Below are positions 57,058 to 64,000 of a DNA stretch of 64,000 bases, piece after piece. Under the pieces are notes generated by a model that did no database searches, was not told the DNA's origin, and was given only the letters and a program-made list of their open reading frames with translations. Every line of letters starts with the position of its first letter. Position 1 is the stretch's first letter. This DNA comes from Scleropages formosus (taxonomy: Eukaryota > Chordata > Actinopteri > Osteoglossiformes > Osteoglossidae), in contig NC_041825.1 in assembly GCF_900964775.1 (NCBI RefSeq), positions 2,950,001 through 3,014,000 of the forward strand. The letters are read 5' to 3'. A program made the position numbers and the translations under genes.

Positions 57058-60000
57058 GGGGTAAATCGGTTCACTTGAAACATCTTTGGACTGTGGCAGA
57101 AAACCCACAAACAAATAAGTGAGGGCATTTATGTGTGTATTCTATATTGGTGTTTAATGGTTTCACTATTACAGTTACAATATATTTCTTAGATGTTTAG
57201 CATTATATGTTTATTAATTTTGTACAACTACAAGTTTATTAAGACTAACAATGTTACAATGTGGTGACAGATTTTAACACTTTTTGGTTTTATCTGCAGT
57301 TTCACAGCAAACACCCATACAACATTTGACTAAAAAAGGGAAACTGCTTTGCTACTGCTGGGAACTAACTGAACTAACTAATGAAGTAATCATGTCCATT
57401 TTAGTGTGATTTGGTGACATTTTGGCAAAAACAAGTATCATGTTTGGGGCTCAGGAAGGAGTAGCTTTACCTTTGTAACATGAGAATTCACCTAAAGAAA
57501 GGCTTTTTAGAAACACACTGGGGGAACATGTCAACTTAAGAAAAAAAGTTATTTTTAAGCAGTATATCCGCTTGGCTAAATTGGCTGAATAACCTGTCAC
57601 ACAGGACAACTCAACGATGTTGCTAAACAAGAAAATGTCCCAAAAATCTGTCAAACACCTGAACCAATCAGGACGAGCCACAAGCAGATACCTGTCGCCG
57701 CTTCTCAATCTTCTCTTGCTCTGCATTCCTTTCTTGCATGTTCCTCATGAGCAAACCCTGACCAAGAAGCTCTTTGGCACGGCCGCTGGATTGGATGTCG
57801 AGCAGCGCATTGTGGGCATCCTTGATCATGCCCTGTCTGAAGGCACAAATGCCCAGTTGCACCATAGTGCGGTTGTACAGGATCTGCAAGAGAGGGGAAA
57901 AGAAAACAAGAACAACATTTGTCCAACTGTCCTCTCCTTAACTTTGCACACTAAAAGGGACAAATCTTAACTGTGTACCTGCACAGGCGGGTCAGCGTGC
58001 TGGATGTTGTCTTGCAGATGACTCATAAGCATGAGGTCACGGGCCTGATACCACCGGCTGTGGAGGGCATGGTGGTAAATGTGGCACAGGATGGCACAGG
58101 TGCGGATGCGATCAGTGCGGTCCTTGGCGTAGATGAACTTGCAGAGGCGGTCCATCAGCACAGCGCTGTCCTCGCCTTCACTCTCTTCCTGGTCCTGCTC
58201 AGACTGCACAGCACAGAACCACTTTCCAGCCAGTGCTCATTTAACCACTTAAAACCAGTAGCTATTGGAGTAAAAGCTAAAACATGCACTAAGTACTAAT
58301 CACACCTTTTTCTTAAGAACCATAGATCATGGATAATTTTTCATTTAGCCCAAAAACTCACCTTTGACTCTCCCTGCAACCCCAAGCTCCGGCGATGAGC
58401 CTTGTAGTCAAACTTGTAGTAAGTGTGCATGATCCTGCGCAGGTAGATCCTGCACACCTCCTCTGTGCTACCTTTGTTGTCCAGGTACTGCAGCAGGCGG
58501 TCAATGATGGCGCACACACGGCCCTCATCCTTCAGATTGTCCACGTACTCTGAAAGAACATAAAGGAGAATCAAGTGAATAGGACAGAAACATGGAAGTC
58601 CCAGGCAAACACTAGTTGAAATAAGAAGCAGAAAACACTGAGAAGGCATGGATCTTACCCTGAGAGTGAGGGTCTGTGTTTTGCATGATTTTTGTGAATT
58701 CCTCATCCATCCTTTCAACAAGAGTCAAAATACAGCCTCTAACTCTGAATGGCTAGAAGGGTGAAGGGAAGTAAACAGTATGCTTTCATGAACTGTACAC
58801 TGATCATGCCTGTTAAACATGGTACTTGGTAGCATGCAAAGACAACTAGTATTGGACAGTCACATTAGACTTACCTGTTCAGAGATGTTAAGATTTTCAC
58901 TATCTTCTGCAATATTTTCCCCAATGAAAATATTACTGTTGTCAAATAGAATATCCAGGAGTTCATCAATGCAGTCCAAACACTTCTTCCACATATCAGG
59001 CTGAAAACAGAGAAAACAATGGCAACAAGCAGTTTAGAATAAGGAGGTAATTTTATTTTTTTTTTAAAAAAAAACAAGTTCATTTTCCTGGTATGACTCC
59101 AGCTGTAGGAGCAGCTTCAAGATATATCATCTGGAGAAAAAAAATGAAGACAGAAGTCAAAAAGTGACACACACCTTCATGAAAGCTGCCAAGTTTGGGT
59201 TGTAGTCATAAAGGGATGCAATAATGTTGAATTTGATCTTGACCAGAATTCCCTCTCCCAAGTTGTTCTCAGCAGCGATTCCAGCCAGAGCGCTGAGGAG
59301 CTCAATCTGAGCAGCCCTGGGGGGGGGGGGTATTAAACAGTTAATCGGTCTGTCTTGTGATCTTTAAGCAAAACCCAAAGGTAAAATTGCTCAAGTAATG
59401 ACAATGTCAGTATTTTTGCTGACAATGGTGGCAGACATGATGATTTACCCAAAACATTGCCATCATCTTACATTTATTCATTTAGCAGATGCTTTTTTCC
59501 AAAGTGACATCTCAGAAAATACAATTTCTGCATTTTAGGCCCTTTAATGCCTTTCTAAATGAAAAACCAGTTTAACTCAGGATTTTCAACAAGGTCCTGC
59601 AACAGTAATGAGAACACATTGTGTTATAGGAAGTACAGCGAAAACAGCAGAATTTTTAAGGTATGGGAGGGAACATATGACAAACAAAACAGATGAAACA
59701 TTTACTTGTCTTATTTTTTACTATATCTTCTTGAGACATCATGGAAGAGTAAAATTAAACTTTGTCGGTAACCATGACAAGCACTTGTCCAGACACCATA
59801 ATTTCACTTAAAATATTTACTGTGTATGAACATATCTATATATAAGTAGTAAAATGGTAACGATGATAGCAAAACTCTTGTTTAAGGCTATGTACCAAAT
59901 CAACACTGATGTAATTTATCTTTGATTCCTGAGACAGACCCTGATACAAGCAGCTGTGTGCAAAAAAATCAGCAAGCTTGCTAGCTGGGAACACACTCTG

Positions 60001-63000
60001 CAGTACACAAAATTACATGTCATCTACACAGCCTGGTTAAAAAGAGCAGACATTCCATTTTTATGACCAAATTAATATTAATATCAAAGGGATCATCATT
60101 AAGAGACAAATGTTAGAGGGGAACTGCTTTACCTGTCAGTTCCCTTCTTTCCCCGGGCTTGTAGGATCTCATTGAGCTTCTTGACGACAACTGCAGTATT
60201 GATCTCTGTACCCTTAGCAAACATCTTGGGCTTTTCCTATAAAGGAGATATGGGAACTGATTTAGTATGATTTCCTCATCTCCAGGTTCAGACAAGGTTT
60301 CCATATATATTCAAACACGTTTACAGAAACACGGCCTTACAACGTGAACATTTTTCTACCATTTTATTCTAAGAACATAGTTGCACCTGAGCAAACGGTG
60401 AAGGCTCACATTTTGCATGAACAAATTCCTTAATCTGTATGACAGCTATTCGAATTCACATAATCAACCTAAAATCTCATTTCTTTTCTGCATACCTAGC
60501 ACCAGTAAATAATGGCAATTAAAAAAAAAAGTCAAATTTTTAAGCAAGTTTTAACACTCTAAATTAAAATATATTTTTTTTTAAATTATGACCTGATCTT
60601 TTACCAGCTACAGTGAAAACAACAAGGAAAGCCAAGGAAATTAAGCCAGTGGTGCACATCTTTTCCTCAAAGAAAAACTATTACCATGATAGATTGATTC
60701 TTTCAGCCTGGTAGTGACAGCTAGCTAATTTTACTTTGTCTAAATTATGTAAGCATAGTTATTTATTTTGGGTAACTTCTAGACTGGAGCAGGGCTTCTA
60801 TGTCCTTAAGCCATTTCCTCAATGCATTAACAAATAAACAGATTGAAGACTCAGAAACCATTTCACTAGAGGACTAACAGTATTGCTTTAACCTCAAAAA
60901 AAATTCTGTGTAGTCAACGCAATACTTATGATAAATGCAACTTATATGAAATAAACCACCACATTCAGCACACATTGTTGAAAAGAATTATCTTCAAGCA
61001 ATTAAAAAAAATGAAGCCAAAGTTACCCAGTTTTGAATAAAGTGACAATCAGTGAGGTAACTTTGACTGAGAAACAGAAAAAAGACCATTCTCTGACTGC
61101 ACCTCGAACTTTACAATGTGCCCACTGACCTTGACCAGTTGTACACCTCCTTTAACCTTTTCCCATCCTGAACCTTCAACATCTCCAGGCTCCAAATCAG
61201 CATCTTCATCCTGCCGTACTTTTTCCTTCGTTTTCCTTCTCTTCACCTTATCAGTTGACTGCTTTTCACCCTCCAGAGGCCTGAGAAAATAAGAACTAGT
61301 TTAATATTGTTTAAACAGACACGGAGGGTATCCAGTTATAACAGGATAAACTGTTTTTAAAAAGACAATGAAGCAGCAAGAATGAAATTACAGTACACCT
61401 TCAGAAAATACACAAACTGACAAAACACACTGGATCCTTGTGCGACAAATGTTACATATTTTCGGGTAGAAACATTTTTGTTGATTTGTTTAAAAAAAAT
61501 TGTAGCCGTGAATGTCACCTGTATTTCCCACATACTACCATTAGTTGGCAGTAAAACGCTCTCAAAAATAATAGGTGTGTGACACCGACATTCAACTTGC
61601 TCAGCATTTATAGCGTCCATGTTTTATGAGCGCCCGTGATCGGCAACAAGATCAGAAACAGTGCAAATATTATGGGGTACGTTAGTCAAAAACATTCACT
61701 AAACAGGAATTCATGAAGACAAATTTCCAGTTGCCAATCAAGACTAAAGTGTAACATTGTCAGGCTCCATAACCTTACAATTATTTTTACTGGCTGGAAA
61801 AAAGAATCAATGAAAAAAACGAGTGGAAAGCAAAAAAAGGTATGAACTCACTTCTTAAGGAAGACAACAGCCAGCGAGGCACTCTTGTCCACATCATCAC
61901 TCTCACTAGCACTTTCCACCGTATCAGAACCCCAGTCCTCATCATCTTCATCATCATCTTCACTGTCCGACTCTTCATCCTGAATTGATTGAAAGATGGC
62001 GTGGTCATAAGGCAAAGGGGAACAAAATGTCACCCAAAGCAGTAAGTTATGTATTTAAAAAAAGGAAAAAATATTTTGTGGTTAAAACAGTGATTCCAAC
62101 TACAGATCACTTAGTAATCCCCAATTTCTCTACAAATTATAATTACTGAACATGGCCAATACTTTTTTTAAAAATAAAGTACAAGGTTTTCAGATTTGGT
62201 TTTTAAGGATTGAGTCTGAATGATTTCTCCAGTCTTACTTATACTTCTAAGATCTCAGAATTAAATAGATAAGCTGACAGGATATTAAATTGAATCCACT
62301 TATTCACTACTATCTGGAACAAAACCATGCTGAACTCAGCCACCAAGGATCCACAAAGAAGCTGAAAATGCTTGTTTAAAAAAAAAAACCTTAGATTGTT
62401 ACAGGAAATAATGAGCCAAAAGAATCCTACTAACATAAACTTAATTTCCAAGCTAAAGATATAACAATTCGTTTTGTTCTTTAATTCTTCATTACTTGAA
62501 AAATCCATGCCCTCTCATTTCTTACCACTGCTGACTTCAGGAATTTCTTGGCATCTGGAGGCGACTCACTTGCAGGCTTCTTTTTCAGGAATGAACTTTT
62601 CTTAGTTTCCTCTCCCTTCTCCTCCTCTTCACTCTCTGAGGATTAACAACCAGGGAGAAGAGTGTAACAGGAAACAATGGCATGACTTCTTGGGGAGGAG
62701 TGCACAAACACACTAATTAAAGGTTTCACTTGCATAATTGACTTATTTCACTGACAATTCCCTCTAAAGCTATTTAGTTATGCGAGCTACAATTATTTAC
62801 TCATCTACACAACTGGGTAATTTCACTAGAGCAAGGCAACTACCTTGCTCAACAGTACTACAGTTGGAGGTGGGATTTGAACCTGTGATCTTCAGAACTA
62901 AACTCAGAAGGTTTAGCCACTATGCTACCAGTTGTCTCATAATGAGCACAATTTTTTCCGCAAGATGTGCTCATAAACTTAAGTTACATAAAATCTTAAA

Positions 63001-64000
63001 TACAATTAATACACACACACACACGCGCATTTTCTGAACCGCTTGTCCCATATCAATGTAAAAATTACCAAATCAAAAACCAAGTCCACAATAGCCGAAC
63101 CACTATGGAAACCTTCAACTGCAGGCTTAAGACCGCCACATTCAAAATCACTTATACATTACTGTCATTACTTGAATATTTTTCCAATTATTAATATTTA
63201 TTAAATGCATTGACAAATTGAGTTAAAGCCTTCCCGCCTGAACTGTGTTTGTAAAATCAGAAGCCAGTGTACAGGTATACAAAACACTAACAACTCAGAT
63301 TAATTCATTTTGTTGACGCTTTTCTCCAAAGCGACTTGCAACGTTAAGGTACTTACAATTATTTTACCCATTTATACAGCTGGGTAATGTTACTGGAGCA
63401 ATCTAGGGTAAGTACCTTGCTCAACGGTACTACAGCTGCAGGTGAGACTCAAACCTGCAACCTTTTGGTTCCAAAGGCAGCAGCTCTAACTACAATGCGT
63501 AAAGAATACATTGTCAAAACGAATGTTATGCAATTCAGTTCTTACCATTAATATTTACCATCAAAGTACTGAACTATACACAGAACAACATTTTAGGTAC
63601 AGCCAAAGATATCAAGTAAGAAAAACACCTCACCTGATGAGAATTCATCCTTTTCTTCCTCATCTGCTGACTGCTCTGGATTCTGAGGGGGAAGAGCACA
63701 AATCAGAACAATGCACAATTACAGTCTGTGCGATAACACTTATCACTACTATTGTACCAAACAGCTACCTTATGAATTGGCACAATTAAAATTTCAAAAA
63801 AGAAAAAAAAAAAAAAAAAAAGACCAATGTTTAAATTTTGCAAAAACAGCTGTAATTATTAACCTCCTTGTAGGTGGTAATTTCATTTTCATAGTCCCGG
63901 TTGTATTTGCGGATTTTCTGACGGAGGGTGCTGAGGGCTTTCGCGTTGTTCTTGTTCATTTTCTTCTTGCCTTCTTTATCTTCCCAAAGCTTTTGGAGAA
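54122..64000 (-). CDS. eif3c: Eukaryotic translation initiation factor 3 subunit C, partial (5' exons beyond the window)
   Basis: Twenty exons in transcript order: 64000(cut)-63864, 63682-63634, 62635-62526, 61979-61852, 61280-61130, 60236-60133, 59316-59175, 59000-58875, 58752-58659, 58549-58362, 58203-57979, 57883-57692, 56971-56800, 56530-56371, 56175-56110, 56008-55921, 55765-55600, 55434-55393 and 54198-54122 (nineteen inside the window counting the cut one as first). All are in phase. Landmarks are [18 protein letters not shown], acidic [84 protein letters not shown], the PCI-domain region [22 protein letters not shown], and [17 protein letters not shown] near the end. eIF3c is a core scaffold of the 40S-bound eIF3 complex. 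The C-terminal Gly/Tyr/Gln tail is encoded by two homologous exons. About the first 110 residues are missing at the right edge. Confidence 0.95.
55872..55913. repeat. A42 homopolymer (T42 on the eif3c strand)
   Basis: Forty-two consecutive A on the + strand, so on the transcribed strand the intron reads GTAATGC followed directly by 42 T. It lies seven bases after the eif3c 5' splice site at 55920. Confidence 0.95.
57011..57054. repeat. (CA)n microsatellite
   Basis: A 44-bp pure CA run in an eif3c intron, about 40 bp from the acceptor of exon 56971-56800. Confidence 0.95.
59465..59510 (-). repeat. SINE family B tail fragment
   Basis: 'catttattcatttagcagatgc' followed by 'ttttttccaaagtgaca', in an eif3c intron. 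Confidence 0.7.
62790..62942 (-). repeat. tRNA-derived SINE, family B
   Basis: Reverse strand: 'acaactgggtaatttcactagagcaaggcaactaccttgctcaa', 'aggtgggatttgaacc' (B box) and a head ending 'gccactatgctaccagttg'. In an eif3c intron. Confidence 0.8.
63009..63052 (-). repeat. SINE family A 3' tail fragment
   Basis: A CA run plus 'gcattttctgaaccgcttgtcccat', after which the family A homology stops abruptly. It is a severely 5'-truncated copy. Confidence 0.75.
63300..63505 (-). repeat. tRNA-derived SINE, family B, full length
   Basis: 'cattttgttgacgcttttctccaaagcgacttgca', 'gctgggtaatgttactggagcaatctagggtaagtaccttgctcaa' and 'ctcaaacctgcaaccttttggttccaaaggcagcagctct'. In an eif3c intron. Confidence 0.85.

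Overview
The window is vertebrate nuclear DNA, almost certainly from a ray-finned (teleost) fish. It holds intron-rich genes with GT-AG splice sites, a GC-rich promoter at mapk3, dense tRNA-derived SINEs, Tc1/pogo-type DNA transposon remnants and many microsatellites. The Mapk3 and Eif3c proteins read like teleost orthologues. One abundant SINE family, with a TG tail and a GCTTGGGGTGCCTTGCGACG core, resembles repeats I remember from bony-tongue fishes such as Scleropages; that species guess is from memory and is tentative.

Layout. 1-6600: no recognised gene, possibly the 3' UTR of an upstream + gene plus repeats. 6600-10250: nif3l1 (+) with a CCAAT/ETS promoter. 10440-15913: gdpd3 (-), tail to tail with nif3l1. 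15914-20319: gdpd3 upstream region and the probable long mapk3 3' UTR. 20320-28386: mapk3/ERK1 (-), eight coding exons, one U12-type intron, and a CpG-rich first exon and promoter. 28.85-37.75 kb: a repeat-rich gap. 37.76-44.87 kb: tbx6 (+) with a TATA box and a cluster of T-box half-sites. 46.66-51.79 kb: prodh2 (-). 53.69-64.0 kb: eif3c (-), running off the right edge and so lacking its N-terminal exons.

Exon boundaries were worked out by hand from splice sites, reading-frame phase and remembered family sequences. Every internal junction given is phase-consistent. The genes do not form one pathway; they are housekeeping, signalling and developmental neighbours. gdpd3, mapk3, tbx6 and eif3c are all on human 16p11.2, so this is a rearranged piece of that ancestral block (tbx6 lies on the other side of mapk3, no ypel3 was found, and nif3l1 and prodh2 are attached).

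The most notable observations are: a symmetric, ancient duplicated 42-nt exon at the Eif3c C-terminus; a U12-type intron in mapk3; four GTGTGA T-box half-sites packed just upstream of the tbx6 TATA box; a 106-residue acid-free, mitochondrial-presequence-like extension on Nif3l1 that starts at a weak ATG; a run of 42 T immediately after an eif3c 5' splice site; and a pogo-like MITE family in which one copy is nested cleanly inside a SINE.
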